DNA of 64,000 nt from an uncultured Fidelibacterota bacterium. GTDB taxonomy: Bacteria; Fidelibacterota; Marinisomatia; Marinisomatales; TCS55. Both the position numbers and the translations under genes were made by a program. The stretch covers positions 1 to 64,000 of the forward strand of contig CACMQQ010000003.1 of assembly GCA_902615915.1 (NCBI GenBank), written 5' to 3'. Positions 55,059-64,000 of this stretch are shown in pieces (the stretch's first letter is position 1; each line of letters starts with the position of its first letter). The notes beneath the pieces are model-generated. The model was not told the DNA's origin, did not search any database, and saw only the letters and a list, made by a program, of their open reading frames with translations.

Positions 55059-56316
55059 TTATATTTGATCCAAAGTATGGCTGAAGTGGCTCAGGAATAT
55101 TTATTGAACCATTTTTATTTTGGTGGCTTTCTAACAAAGCCACTAAAAGCCTTGGAGTTGCAACTCCGCTTCCATTTAGGGTATGTAAAAAATCTGTTTT
55201 TCCATCATTTTTTCTATATTTAATATTTCCCCTTCTAGCTTGAAAAGATTCAAAATTACTACATGATGAAACTTCTAGCCATTTTTCCTCTGCAGGAGAC
55301 CATACTTCAATATCATAACATTTTGCAGCAGAAAAACTTAGATCGCCAGTGCAAAGTTCTATTACCCTATATTTTAGACCCAGACTTTTAAGAACTGCTT
55401 CAGCATTTATAGTCAAAGCTTCTAATTCTTCATATGATTTCTCAGGTTTTACAAATTTTACTAACTCAACTTTATTAAATTGATGCAACCGTAAAAATCC
55501 CCTGGTATCTTTTCCATGCGATCCGGCTTCTCTGCGAAAACAAGCAGAGTAAGACACGTATTTTATGGGCAAGTTTTTCTCAGATATTATTTCGTCTTTA
55601 TGTATATTTGTAATAGGAACTTCAGCAGTAGGAATTAACCACAAATTATCATTTTCAATTTGATACATATCCTCACTAAACTTTGGCAAATTACCAGTTG
55701 TTTTAGGTGATTTTGAATTAACCAGAAAAGGAGGAAAAATTTCAACATATCCAAATTCTAATGAATGTAAGTCTAACATATAGTTAATCAGAGCTCTCTC
55801 TAATTTAGCTCCTCTATTTGTATACAACGGAAATCCAGACCCTGAAATTTTTGCTGCTCTATCAAAATCAAATAAATTGAGATCTCGTCCCAATTCAATA
55901 TGATTTTTAATTTTATAGTCAGTTTTTTTTAATTTACCAAATTCACGAACTAATTTATTATCTTTAGAGCCTATGCCATTAGGAGTTGAATCATGTGGTA
56001 GATTGGGTATGTTGAGTAAAATAGTATCAATTAATTTTTTAATTTTATTTGATTCTTTTTCTATATTTGAAATTGATTCACCAACTTCTTTCATTTGATT
56101 AATTTCAGTTTTAGCAGATAGCCTATCTTTTTTTAAAGAAGCAATTTTTTTTGAAACAATATTTCTTTCAGATCTCAATTCATTAGCGTTTGTAATGAGA
56201 GAGCGGTATTCTTTATCGAGCTCGAGCAAATTATCAATTGAAGATTTATCTCCTTTTTTGGCTAATTTTTTTTTAACTAGACTGGTATTTTTTCGTATTT
56301 CTTCAATCGAAATCAT
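55051..56316 (-). CDS. serS: Seryl-tRNA synthetase
   Basis: SerS charges tRNA-Ser. The 421-residue protein has the N-terminal coiled-coil arm (about 25-100), rich in Lys and Glu, then the class II core with motif 2 YSACFRREAGSHGKDTRGF near 255 and motif 3 NGSGVATPRLLVALLE near 385. Length and motifs are standard. It starts with ATG 8 nt after rfbC. Confidence 0.97.
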   Translation of the reverse strand: MISIEEIRKNTSLVKKKLAKKGDKSSIDNLLELDKEYRSLITNANELRSERNIVSKKIASLKKDRLSAKTEINQMKEVGESISNIEKESNKIKKLIDTILLNIPNLPHDSTPNGIGSKDNKLVREFGKLKKTDYKIKNHIELGRDLNLFDFDRAAKISGSGFPLYTNRGAKLERALINYMLDLHSLEFGYVEIFPPFLVNSKSPKTTGNLPKFSEDMYQIENDNLWLIPTAEVPITNIHKDEIISEKNLPIKYVSYSACFRREAGSHGKDTRGFLRLHQFNKVELVKFVKPEKSYEELEALTINAEAVLKSLGLKYRVIELCTGDLSFSAAKCYDIEVWSPAEEKWLEVSSCSNFESFQARRGNIKYRKNDGKTDFLHTLNGSGVATPRLLVALLESHQNKNGSINIPEPLQPYFGSNIID

Positions 56317-56324
56317 TAAAAATT

Positions 56325-56876
56325 CTACTTTGGTAGGTTTTTTGAAATTACGTTACTTAAGAATGGCAAGTCTAAATCTTTCTTTGAAATATTCTTTTTT
56401 CCTTCAGGTAAATTTATATCCAATGAGGGGTCATCCCATGAAATACCAAACTCGTCGTTTGGATCATAGTAATTTGTACATTTATAATGAAATGTAGCTT
56501 TTTCACTAATAACATAATAACCATGCGCAAAACCAGGAGGAATATATACTCTAGTATGTTTTTTATTATCTAATATTATTGAAAAACATTTGGAAAAAGT
56601 TGGAGAATTCAACCTAATATCTACTGCAATATCCAAAACTGACCCTTGGCTGACCCAAACCAATTTACCTTGTGGAGATTTTAATTGGTAATGTAACCCT
56701 CTGAGAGTACCCTTATATGATTTAACTTGATTTTCTTGTACAAAGCTTACTTTGTAACCAATGTCTTCTAACAATGAATTTCTAAAAGATTCTAAAAAAT
56801 AACCTCTTGAATCATGAAAAACTTTTGGCTCGATAACAACAATGTCTTCTATTGTCGCACGATAAACCTTGGTCAT
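56325..56876 (-). CDS. rfbC: dTDP-4-dehydrorhamnose 3,5-epimerase family protein
   Basis: RfbC is a cupin-fold epimerase in dTDP-L-rhamnose synthesis. The 183-residue protein shows VFHDSRGYFLESF near 19, VQENQVKSYKGTLRGLHYQL near 45 with the catalytic His region, and VYIPPGFAHGYYVIS near 115. The rest of the rhamnose pathway (rfbA, B, D) is not in the window, so another dTDP-sugar epimerase role is possible. Its ATG overlaps the ugd stop by 4 nt. Confidence 0.9.
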   Translation of the reverse strand: MTKVYRATIEDIVVIEPKVFHDSRGYFLESFRNSLLEDIGYKVSFVQENQVKSYKGTLRGLHYQLKSPQGKLVWVSQGSVLDIAVDIRLNSPTFSKCFSIILDNKKHTRVYIPPGFAHGYYVISEKATFHYKCTNYYDPNDEFGISWDDPSLDINLPEGKKNISKKDLDLPFLSNVISKNLPK

Positions 56877-58180
56877 AAGTTTCTGCCGACATTTTCAAAT
56901 AAATAATTTTCAGCTTTTAATTTATCTATACTAAAAATATTTCTAGCATCTACTAAACAAGGTTCTATTAAAAGCTTTTTTAATTCTTTTAGGTCAATTC
57001 CTCTAAATTCATTCCAATCTGTTAAAATAATACAAATGTCTGTATTTAAAACACAATCTTTCCATGAGCTGAAATAATTTATATTTGGAAATTCCTTTTT
57101 AAAATTATCCATCGCAACGGGGTCATAAACATTCACACTAGCACCGTTTTCAACTAGCAATGGAATAATTGTCTTTGCTGGTGATTCTCTTATATCATCA
57201 GTTTCTGGCTTAAACGATAAACCAAGTAAACTAACTGTTTTTTTTTCTAAAATTTCATCACATAATGATTTGATCTTTTCAAAAATCTTTATTTTTTGAT
57301 TGTCATTTGTTTCAATTACTGAATTTATTACCTTTAAAGAAACATCATTTTCTTTACCTAAATATGCTAAGGCTCGTGTGTCTTTTGGAAAACATGAACC
57401 ACCATAACCTGGCCCAGGGTGAAGAAACTTAGGACTTATTCTACCATCTAAACCCATGGCCTTAGACACATGATGCACATCTGCGCCAACTTCATCGCAA
57501 AGGTTGGCAATTTCATTAATAAAACTAATTTTAGTAGCTAAAAAAGCATTGGAAGCATATTTAATCATTTCAGCTGTTTCAATATTTGTAAAAATAATTG
57601 GAGTTTCATTCAAATATAGTGGCCTGTAAACCTCTTTCATGGCGTTTACAGCATTTTCGCTTTCACATCCAATAATAATTCTATCAGGGCGTAAAAAATC
57701 ATCAATAGCTGCGCCCTCTCTCAAAAATTCAGGATTTGATACATATTCAAAATTTTTTGGATTGCATAACTTTTTTATTAATACTTTAATTTTTTTACCT
57801 GTGCCAATGGGTACTGTACTTTTTGTACATATGATTTTAAAATCATTAAGATTTTCTGCTATAGTTTTAGCAACCGATTCAACATATCGTATATCAGCTG
57901 AACCATCGTTGCTTTGCGGTGTACCAACGGCTATAAAAATTATTTCAGAATTTTTAATTGATTTTGATATATTAGATGAAAAGTTCAATAATCCTTTATT
58001 CATGTTCTTTCTTATTAGATTATCTAAACCTGGTTCATAAATTGGAATTTTGAGTTTTTTCAGATTGGCAATCTTTGTTTTGTCAATATCTACACAAGTT
58101 ACATGATTTCCAAACTCAGATAACCCAGCTCCTGAAACTAAGCCTACATAACCAGATCCAATAATTGAAATTTTCTTCAT
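56873..58180 (-). CDS. ugd: UDP-glucose 6-dehydrogenase (UDP-sugar dehydrogenase)
   Basis: Ugd oxidises UDP-glucose to UDP-glucuronate for surface polysaccharide. The 435-residue protein has the NAD motif IIGSGYVGLVSGAGLSEFG near 5, FIAVGTPQSNDGSAD near 80, the catalytic Cys in GPGYGGSCFPKDTRAL near 260, and LGLSFKPETDDIRESPA near 320. It overlaps rfbC and lies 4 nt after the VWA-domain gene. UDP-GlcNAc- or UDP-ManNAc-dehydrogenase activity is less likely from the length. Confidence 0.93.
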   Translation of the reverse strand: MKKISIIGSGYVGLVSGAGLSEFGNHVTCVDIDKTKIANLKKLKIPIYEPGLDNLIRKNMNKGLLNFSSNISKSIKNSEIIFIAVGTPQSNDGSADIRYVESVAKTIAENLNDFKIICTKSTVPIGTGKKIKVLIKKLCNPKNFEYVSNPEFLREGAAIDDFLRPDRIIIGCESENAVNAMKEVYRPLYLNETPIIFTNIETAEMIKYASNAFLATKISFINEIANLCDEVGADVHHVSKAMGLDGRISPKFLHPGPGYGGSCFPKDTRALAYLGKENDVSLKVINSVIETNDNQKIKIFEKIKSLCDEILEKKTVSLLGLSFKPETDDIRESPAKTIIPLLVENGASVNVYDPVAMDNFKKEFPNINYFSSWKDCVLNTDICIILTDWNEFRGIDLKELKKLLIEPCLVDARNIFSIDKLKAENYLFENVGRNL

Positions 58181-58184
58181 AAAA

Positions 58185-60233
58185 TTATAAAAGTCCTTTA
58201 TTTTTTCTTAAGAAAAGTTCGGCAATAAATAATGATAACAAAAAAATAACAACTACAACATTCTCATTAAATTTAGCAGTCATAGATCTCATTTCTTTTT
58301 TTATTTTTGGTGACAAATTAACAACGATACTATCTCTTTCAATCCAATTTTTAAAATTTGCAGATGTATTTAAGGATATATTTTTTAATAAAAACTCATT
58401 CATAAACACATTTGACAGCTCAATTTTACTTTCCAGCACTTCAAATTCGCCTTTTTGTAGTTTACTATAATCATTTTCGAAAAAAATTTCATAATTATAT
58501 TTTCCTGATGAAGGTGGTCTATAATCATATTCCCATCTATTTAAGTCTATATTAAAGTCAAATTCATTATTTTCAATTTCTTTACCTTCTTTAGAAACCT
58601 TTAAATTAAGTGATTCATTGAAATTCTTCAACTCTGACAATCTATTGCCAGATATATTAACAACCTCACCAAGCTGCAATCTTTTTTTGTTTAATCTAAA
58701 ATAGCTTTCTTTTGAGCCGCTAATTTGAAGAAGCCAAGAAATAGATATATTTAATATTAAATCAGAAGGTCTTTCTGAGGAGTCGAGAAAAGCTGTCTTT
58801 AGTTTTAACATTTCTGGTGATAAAAATAGTACTTTTCTTATTTTATTTTTTTCATTTCTTATCCAAAGGGGATTTTGGTTATTGAAGTAAGCTAATGAGT
58901 CGGTATATTTATTTTCTAATCTTATTGTAAATGCATTAATTAGTGGAGGTAAAGATGTAAAATCTTTAATATGTTTAAAATTCCAGTTTTGTTTATTATT
59001 TGTGTCATTATAATTAACTATCTTGAAATCTAATAAAGCTGAAATCTTATTTAAAGAATCATCATTCTGATTTGGTCCAACAATTAAAAAAAAAGATGAA
59101 TTATTTGCAATTATTTTTTTGCCTAAAATCCTAACAAAATCAAAAGATTGGTCTTTAATTGGAAAATTATCAAAAATAATCAATTCATAAGGTTTGCTCC
59201 AAAATGAATTTATTGATGGCCTAAATTCAGAATCAGCAACCTTCACGTAATGATCAAAATTTATTCTTTCATTTTTTTTTAAATTTTCTTTTATCAAATT
59301 TGTATTTTTATTTGGGCTTCCTGTCAAAAGAGCGACTTTATATTTATTTTTTAATATTAAGATATTAAACCTTACTCTATTGTTTTGTATATTGACTTCG
59401 TCCTCAAATGATGAAACCCGCACTTCAAACTGTTGATTTCCAATCTTTTTAGGTTTAAACAAAAAATCAACTTCATTTAAGGATAGCTTATTATTTAAAA
59501 AAATTTCTTTTGAAACAATTAATTCTTTATTTTGATAGAGTGAGATTGTGGCTTTTTTATTCTCAACTCCTTCTGATTTAATAATAGATTTAAAATTTAT
59601 ATCATCATTCATAAATGATACTGTTGGTGCATCTATTGTTTGGATTGAAATATCAACCATCTCATTATTGCTACCAACACCAACCGTATAAACTGGTATC
59701 TTTATATCATCAAAACTTTTTATTGGATTAACACCTTCTGTTGCTACTCCATCAGTAAAAATCAAAGCACCATAAAGATTTTTATTGTTATCGATATTTT
59801 TTGCTACTTCCGAAAGGTTTGTAGTTAAACCATTGCCATTTAAACCTGTTTGATAAAATGGCTTAACATCTCTGTCAAATAAATATGATTCATATGGAAT
59901 ATTCTCTTTTTCAATTTTTTTAAAAAAATTGTTCAAATCTGATTTAAAATTGTTAAATACTGGCTGTTGATGAAGCTTCATACTAGCAGAATTATCCACA
60001 AAAATTCCAAGCATAAGTTTAGTAGTTTCAAATGAGTAGAAATTAAGGATTGGGTTTAAAAGAAGAATAATTAATGATAAAAAAATAAAGTGTCTAAGTA
60101 TTAAAATATTGATATACCATTTTTTATATATTTTCTTTTTTATGTTATAAAAGAAAATAGAAACAGATATTAAAAAAATTAAAAATGATATAGCGGTTAT
60201 TAAATCGATTGAATCTAAAAAATCAATACTCAT
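58185..60233 (-). CDS. Membrane protein with von Willebrand factor A-like domain, function unknown
   Basis: This 682-residue protein has two N-terminal helices (about 11-28 and 46-63), a VWA-like domain with an intact MIDAS start (Asp80, Ser82, Ser84 in FVDNSASM) and GALIFTDGVATEG near 155. A long extracytoplasmic region follows, with a Rossmann-like segment (VALLTGSPNKN near 310) resembling the glutamine-amidotransferase-like part of similar proteins. One C-terminal helix (about 655-674) ends the protein. The layout recalls large VWA membrane proteins of Bacteroidota whose role is unknown. Its 3' end is 4 nt from ugd, and its start overlaps tsaD by 11 nt. Confidence 0.7.
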   Translation of the reverse strand: MSIDFLDSIDLITAISFLIFLISVSIFFYNIKKKIYKKWYINILILRHFIFLSLIILLLNPILNFYSFETTKLMLGIFVDNSASMKLHQQPVFNNFKSDLNNFFKKIEKENIPYESYLFDRDVKPFYQTGLNGNGLTTNLSEVAKNIDNNKNLYGALIFTDGVATEGVNPIKSFDDIKIPVYTVGVGSNNEMVDISIQTIDAPTVSFMNDDINFKSIIKSEGVENKKATISLYQNKELIVSKEIFLNNKLSLNEVDFLFKPKKIGNQQFEVRVSSFEDEVNIQNNRVRFNILILKNKYKVALLTGSPNKNTNLIKENLKKNERINFDHYVKVADSEFRPSINSFWSKPYELIIFDNFPIKDQSFDFVRILGKKIIANNSSFFLIVGPNQNDDSLNKISALLDFKIVNYNDTNNKQNWNFKHIKDFTSLPPLINAFTIRLENKYTDSLAYFNNQNPLWIRNEKNKIRKVLFLSPEMLKLKTAFLDSSERPSDLILNISISWLLQISGSKESYFRLNKKRLQLGEVVNISGNRLSELKNFNESLNLKVSKEGKEIENNEFDFNIDLNRWEYDYRPPSSGKYNYEIFFENDYSKLQKGEFEVLESKIELSNVFMNEFLLKNISLNTSANFKNWIERDSIVVNLSPKIKKEMRSMTAKFNENVVVVIFLLSLFIAELFLRKNKGLL

Positions 60234-61215
60234 TATGATTTATTTTCATGTTTGGGAAAATTTTAAAATCTATATTAGTAAAACTTTTTTCTTTTGAATA
60301 TAAATAAGCTAAAAAAGCTATCATAGCAGCATTATCTGTGCATAAATCCATTCTTGGGAAAATTATTTTTTTTTTGTGTAAGAATTTTTCAGCCAAATTT
60401 CTAAGATGAACATTAGCAGCAACTCCACCAGCAATGACACAAACATTGCAATTTGTTAATTTTAATGCCCATTTTAATTTTTGAAGCAAAGTTTCAATAA
60501 TTGCATTTTGGTAAGATGCAGCAATATCGGAAATATCATTTTCTTTATTTTTTTTACAATAATATAAAAGTGAAGTTTTTAAACCGCTAAAACTAAATTC
60601 TAAATTGCTTTCTTTCATTAAGGCTTTTGGGAAATTTATCTTTTTTGGATTTCCATTTTTTGAACACCTTTCAATTTCAGGCCCACCAGGATATCCTAAG
60701 CCTAAAATTCTTGCTCCTTTGTCAAAAGCCTCTCCTGCTGCATCGTCTCTAGTCTCACCTAAAAGTTTATATTTAGATAACCCTTTTACATACCAAAGCT
60801 GTGTATGGCCTCCTGAAACAAGTAAACATACAAATGGAAAGCTCAATTTTGGATCAGATAAAATATTTGCAAAAATATGAGCCTCTAAATGGTTTATTCC
60901 AATAATCGGAACATTGAGTGCAAGGCTCAAGCCTTTTGCAAATGATGCTCCAGATATTAAAGAACCAGCTAAGCCAGGTCCTTGTGTAACAGCTATAAGA
61001 TCAAGTTCATTTGAAGAAATATCTAGATTTCTAAAACAATCTTTAAAAAGCTGAGGTAAAATCTTATCATGTTCTCTTGACGCTAATTCAGGAACAACTC
61101 CTCCATAATTTTTGTGGATTATATGTCTACTTACCTTTGAATAAAGTAATTTTTCGTTGTCAAACAAAGCTAATGCAGTTTCGTCACACGATGTTTCAAT
61201 TCCTAAAATTTTCAT
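60223..61215 (-). CDS. tsaD: tRNA threonylcarbamoyladenosine synthase subunit TsaD
   Basis: TsaD transfers the threonylcarbamoyl group to A37 of ANN-reading tRNAs. The 330-residue protein has ILGIETSCDETA at the start, the metal-binding HLEAH near 109, VSGGHTQLW near 133, GGPEIERC near 178, and the nucleotide-binding CVIAGGVAAN near 262. All are typical. The ATG overlaps the YbbR-domain gene stop by 4 nt. The partner genes tsaB and tsaE are not in the window. Confidence 0.97.
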   Translation of the reverse strand: MKILGIETSCDETALALFDNEKLLYSKVSRHIIHKNYGGVVPELASREHDKILPQLFKDCFRNLDISSNELDLIAVTQGPGLAGSLISGASFAKGLSLALNVPIIGINHLEAHIFANILSDPKLSFPFVCLLVSGGHTQLWYVKGLSKYKLLGETRDDAAGEAFDKGARILGLGYPGGPEIERCSKNGNPKKINFPKALMKESNLEFSFSGLKTSLLYYCKKNKENDISDIAASYQNAIIETLLQKLKWALKLTNCNVCVIAGGVAANVHLRNLAEKFLHKKKIIFPRMDLCTDNAAMIAFLAYLYSKEKSFTNIDFKIFPNMKINHNEY

Positions 61216-62186
61216 TCGACGCTTTTAGTTACAATTAACTCAATATTTTGCGGAGACAAGTCCATCCATTTAATAATATCACTTGGTGCTTCAACTTGTA
61301 TTGGATAAAATTTTACTGATGGTTTCCACTTCGAAAAATCTACATTTATTTTAATGTCTTTTGGATTTAAGCTGGAAATAAAATCAATACCTCCAACAAC
61401 AGTCAATGAAACAGTTTGTGGACTCAAAAAAACTTGCACTTCATTAATAGCATTTTTTAATTGAACTGGTATTTCGCTAATTATTCTTTCACTGATAACT
61501 TCTATTTTTTGCTTTAAAAGAACTTCTTTTGGAGTTAACTCGATAATGTCTTCAGTGAGAGTTTTCAAGATCATTTTTGTTTGAACCTCATCACTTATAT
61601 CATTTAAATCATATTTAATAGTACTAACTATGTTTATTTCTTCTATTATCTCTTTTGGTCCTGCAATTTTAACTTTTCTTGGAATTATTTCAGGGTTTCC
61701 AACCATGGTATATCCTGGAGCTGGTGAAATATTTGCATTAATGACAACATCAACAATTTTTTCTTTATATTCATCAAGGCTGATCTGTATTGTATTTGGA
61801 TAAACAATCTCAACATATTGAACATCAAAGTTTGATGGAATTGATATTTTTTGGGGATATCTTTCAAAGTAATCATTAAGAATAAAGCTATATTCTTTTG
61901 ATATTCTCTCAAGATCGATTACTAATTTAAAATTTGGGAAAAAAGATTTTAATATATACGATTTAAAAAGAGATCTACCTGTACCTTTAAGTCTAACTTT
62001 AGCAACTTTTGGAACTTCTTTGTTTAAAGCGTGTTGAGCAGATAAATTTCTTGCTTCAATAGGCATATCAACAACCATATTGTATGTATTATTGCTAATT
62101 ATAAATAACCATAGCGAAGTAGCTAGAATTAATGCGCCAAAAGTCATTCTTATTTTAATGAATGGCAAAAAAGGATTGGTGCTCAC
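61212..62186 (-). CDS. YbbR-domain protein (CdaR-like)
   Basis: This 324-residue protein has one N-terminal helix (about 15-32) followed by YbbR-type beta-rich repeats facing outward. Repeat hallmarks include VDMPIEARNLS near 40, a VVINANISPAPGYTMVGNPE segment near 148, and PRKVKIAGPKEIIEEI near 168. In Firmicutes such proteins (CdaR) regulate CdaA, but here the cdaA gene is far away. The start is GTG at 62186 just after a stop; ATG at codon 14 (62147) is an alternative that shortens the cytoplasmic tail. Confidence 0.8.
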   Translation of the reverse strand: MSTNPFLPFIKIRMTFGALILATSLWLFIISNNTYNMVVDMPIEARNLSAQHALNKEVPKVAKVRLKGTGRSLFKSYILKSFFPNFKLVIDLERISKEYSFILNDYFERYPQKISIPSNFDVQYVEIVYPNTIQISLDEYKEKIVDVVINANISPAPGYTMVGNPEIIPRKVKIAGPKEIIEEINIVSTIKYDLNDISDEVQTKMILKTLTEDIIELTPKEVLLKQKIEVISERIISEIPVQLKNAINEVQVFLSPQTVSLTVVGGIDFISSLNPKDIKINVDFSKWKPSVKFYPIQVEAPSDIIKWMDLSPQNIELIVTKSVE

Positions 62187-62241
62187 TTAATAACGGGCTT
62201 TAAAATTTTAATTTAAAAAAATTACAAATTTAAATAGTATG

Positions 62242-64000
62242 TTAATTCTTTACTAAATCATCAGGAATTTGAATTTTTTCACTAGCAGGAGCGTCTTGAT
62301 TCTCAAGAAATTCTCTAATATCATCATTTTTTGAACCTTCATCAGGAGCTAGGCCTTCAACATGCAATACGATTTTTTTATCATCAGGCCTAACATTAAA
62401 AACTGTACCATTTAAAACATCACCTATTTTGTAATTAGCGGATAATGCTTTTCTATCTCTTTTAGGTCTTTTTCCATAGGGAACTATTCCTTCAATTGAA
62501 TGATCTAATTCAAGTATGATGCCTTTATCTAGAATTTTAACAATTTTTCCTTCTATTTCTCTACCTACTTCAAATTCTTTAATTAAATCGGGCCAAGGGT
62601 CATCTTCCAATTGTTTGATACCAAGAGAAATTCTCCTGTTTTCTCTAGAAACCTCAAGAATTTGAACTTTTAATTCCTGACCTTTTTCTAAAAACTCTTT
62701 TGGATGTTTCACAATTTGAGTCCATGACATATCTGATATATGAATCAAGCCATCAACGCCTTCATCGAGCTCAACAAATGCACCAAATTGAGTAAGATTG
62801 ATAACTTTTCCTTTTTTAGTTTCACCAATATTATATTTTTCTTCAATTTTATCCCACGGGTCATCCTCAAGCTGCTTAGAACCGAGACTAATTTTCTTTT
62901 CTTCAGTATCAATAGATAATACTACGGCCTCAACTTCATCACCTAAGGAAAAAACCTCTGACGGGTTTTTGATATGACGTGTCCAAGACATTTCAGAAAC
63001 ATGTATCAATCCCTCAATTCCAGGTTCTAGCTCAACAAATGCACCATAATTGGTCATGCTAACTATTCTACCTTTTATTTTCTGGCCTCTGGGATATCTA
63101 TCCTTAACATTTTCCCAAGGGAATGGTGTAAGCTGCTTAAGACCTAAAGATACTCGTTTTTTTTCAGAATCGAAGTCGATAATCTTGACACTTAAATTAT
63201 CATCAATGTTTACTATTTCAGAAGGGTGATTAACTCTGCCCCAACTTAAGTCGGTAATATGCAAAAGCCCATCAATGCCTCCTAAATCAATAAATACTCC
63301 AAAATCTGTAATATTTTTTACCCTACCTTCCATAATATTACCGACTTTAAGTTTATTAAAAAGCTCACTTCTTTGCTCAGCTAAACTTTCTTCAAGAATC
63401 GCCTTGTGTGAAACGACAATATTTTTTCTGAACTCATTAAATTTTACAACCTTAAGATCCATTTCGGTTTCAATATATTTATCAAAATCTTTTACAGGTC
63501 TAACGTCAATTTGAGAACCTGGCAAGAAAGCCTGAACACCGTCAAGGTCAACCACCATACCCCCTTTGATTCTTTTTATTATCTTGCCTGAAATAATTTC
63601 TTGAGTTTCAAAGATGTCTTTCAGCTCCTGCCATCTTTGCAAAAAAACAGCTTTTTCTTTTGATAGAACCGTTTTTCCACTTTCATCCTCCATCTTTTCA
63701 AGGTAAACATTTATTTTCTCACCAATATCAGGTAGTGCATTTTCATTAAATTCTTCTCTACTAATTATTCCTTCTGACTTAAATCCAATATCAACTAAGA
63801 TTTCCTTTTCATTCATTCCTATGACTCTGCCAGAAATAATTTTCTTTTCGCTTATATCAGAAAAGGTTGAAGTATATCTAGAATCATCAATCACTTCGAA
63901 ACTTTCTGACTCGTCTTTTAATAGCTGATCAATCAAAACTTCTTTAGTATCATCAAAAATTGAATTAGACAAATAATCAATATTATCAAAATTATTTTGA
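62242..64000 (-). CDS. rpsA: 30S ribosomal protein S1 (5' end probably outside window)
   Basis: S1 helps bind mRNA to the 30S subunit, which matters in genomes with weak ribosome-binding sites such as this one. Six S1 RNA-binding repeats are visible: the first begins about SGRVIGMNEKEILVDIGFK, and repeats 3 to 5 share the FGVFIDL/YGAFVEL/FGAFVEL and LIHxSxMSW pattern. From TTG 63972 the protein would have 576 residues, but the frame stays open without a stop to the window edge, and no ATG lies in between. The real start is therefore likely beyond base 64000, as FCB-group S1 proteins have a longer N-terminus. Confidence 0.95.
   Translation of the reverse strand, partial: QNNFDNIDYLSNSIFDDTKEVLIDQLLKDESESFEVIDDSRYTSTFSDISEKKIISGRVIGMNEKEILVDIGFKSEGIISREEFNENALPDIGEKINVYLEKMEDESGKTVLSKEKAVFLQRWQELKDIFETQEIISGKIIKRIKGGMVVDLDGVQAFLPGSQIDVRPVKDFDKYIETEMDLKVVKFNEFRKNIVVSHKAILEESLAEQRSELFNKLKVGNIMEGRVKNITDFGVFIDLGGIDGLLHITDLSWGRVNHPSEIVNIDDNLSVKIIDFDSEKKRVSLGLKQLTPFPWENVKDRYPRGQKIKGRIVSMTNYGAFVELEPGIEGLIHVSEMSWTRHIKNPSEVFSLGDEVEAVVLSIDTEEKKISLGSKQLEDDPWDKIEEKYNIGETKKGKVINLTQFGAFVELDEGVDGLIHISDMSWTQIVKHPKEFLEKGQELKVQILEVSRENRRISLGIKQLEDDPWPDLIKEFEVGREIEGKIVKILDKGIILELDHSIEGIVPYGKRPKRDRKALSANYKIGDVLNGTVFNVRPDDKKIVLHVEGLAPDEGSKNDDIREFLENQDAPASEKIQIPDDLVKN

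Noticed and set aside
57639-58040. 133-residue open frame on the plus strand opposite ugd
   Set aside because: It lies wholly within ugd, including the NAD-binding region, with no promoter, ribosome-binding site or domain.
62187-62241. Terminator downstream of rpsA
   Set aside because: The spacer has A/T palindromic stretches but no GC-containing stem followed by a T-run.
1-64000. tRNA or rRNA genes, CRISPR arrays, insertion sequences, prophage or defence islands
   Set aside because: No cloverleaf-like intergenic segment, repeat-spacer array, transposase, integrase or defence gene was recognised; the window is almost fully occupied by core genes.

Overview
The window is a gene-dense (about 98% coding), AT-rich chromosomal segment of a marine-type bacterium. 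Sixty-four of 67 recognised genes lie on the minus strand. TTG and GTG starts are common, 4-nt ATGA overlaps join many genes, and TGA is read as stop. Na+-NQR, an NhaD-type antiporter, an AURKAIP1/COX24-type basic peptide and the tilS-hpt-ftsH-folP-cdaA order suggest the FCB group (Bacteroidota and relatives), perhaps Marinimicrobia/SAR406. There is no rRNA or phylogeny here to settle this, so the placement is inference.

Layout. Positions 1-29138 are one unbroken minus-strand run. It holds a Lol-type lipoprotein transporter (lolD partial plus two permeases), lysS, prfB with an intact programmed frameshift, cdaA, folP, ftsH, hpt, tilS, metF, a metallo-beta-lactamase-fold hydrolase and a divergent archaeal-type (class II) GAPDH-like protein. 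A cytochrome c maturation cluster ccmE-F-(CcmI-like)-A-B-C-D follows; its ccmD encodes only 44 residues, and its CcmE carries Cys instead of the usual haem-binding His. Beyond it are methylmalonyl-CoA mutase, cstA, dxs, pdxS/pdxT, ispH, nrnA, a PduO-type cobalamin adenosyltransferase and nhaD.

Positions 29256-46309 are the respiratory block: nqrM (plus strand), apbE and nqrFEDCBA, then an 11-subunit complex I (nuoA-D, H-N) with no nuoE, F or G. In transcription order nuoA-N is followed directly by nqrA-F and apbE. An intrinsic-terminator-like hairpin sits between nqrF and apbE, inside the apbE signal-peptide codons. ApbE attaches FMN to NqrB and NqrC, NqrM supports NQR metal-centre assembly, and NhaD would use the Na+ gradient, so these genes form a coherent sodium-energy module.

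Positions 46459-47762 are a small plus-strand island (proline dehydrogenase, CoA-binding protein) divergent from nuoA. Positions 47759-64000 return to the minus strand: nadK, xseB/xseA, a secreted S1/P1-type nuclease, the 31-residue COX24-type peptide, an HU-family protein, sppA, a LysM lytic transglycosylase, rfaE2-like, plsC, serS, rfbC, ugd, a membrane VWA-domain protein, tsaD, a YbbR-domain protein and ribosomal protein S1 (5' end open at the window edge). No tRNA, rRNA, CRISPR, IS element or phage gene was recognised, and no gene-free stretch exceeds about 150 bases. The window looks like core genome. The points of real interest are local: System I*-like cytochrome maturation, the NADH-module-less complex I joined to NQR, the apbE hairpin, and the unusual GAPDH homologue.
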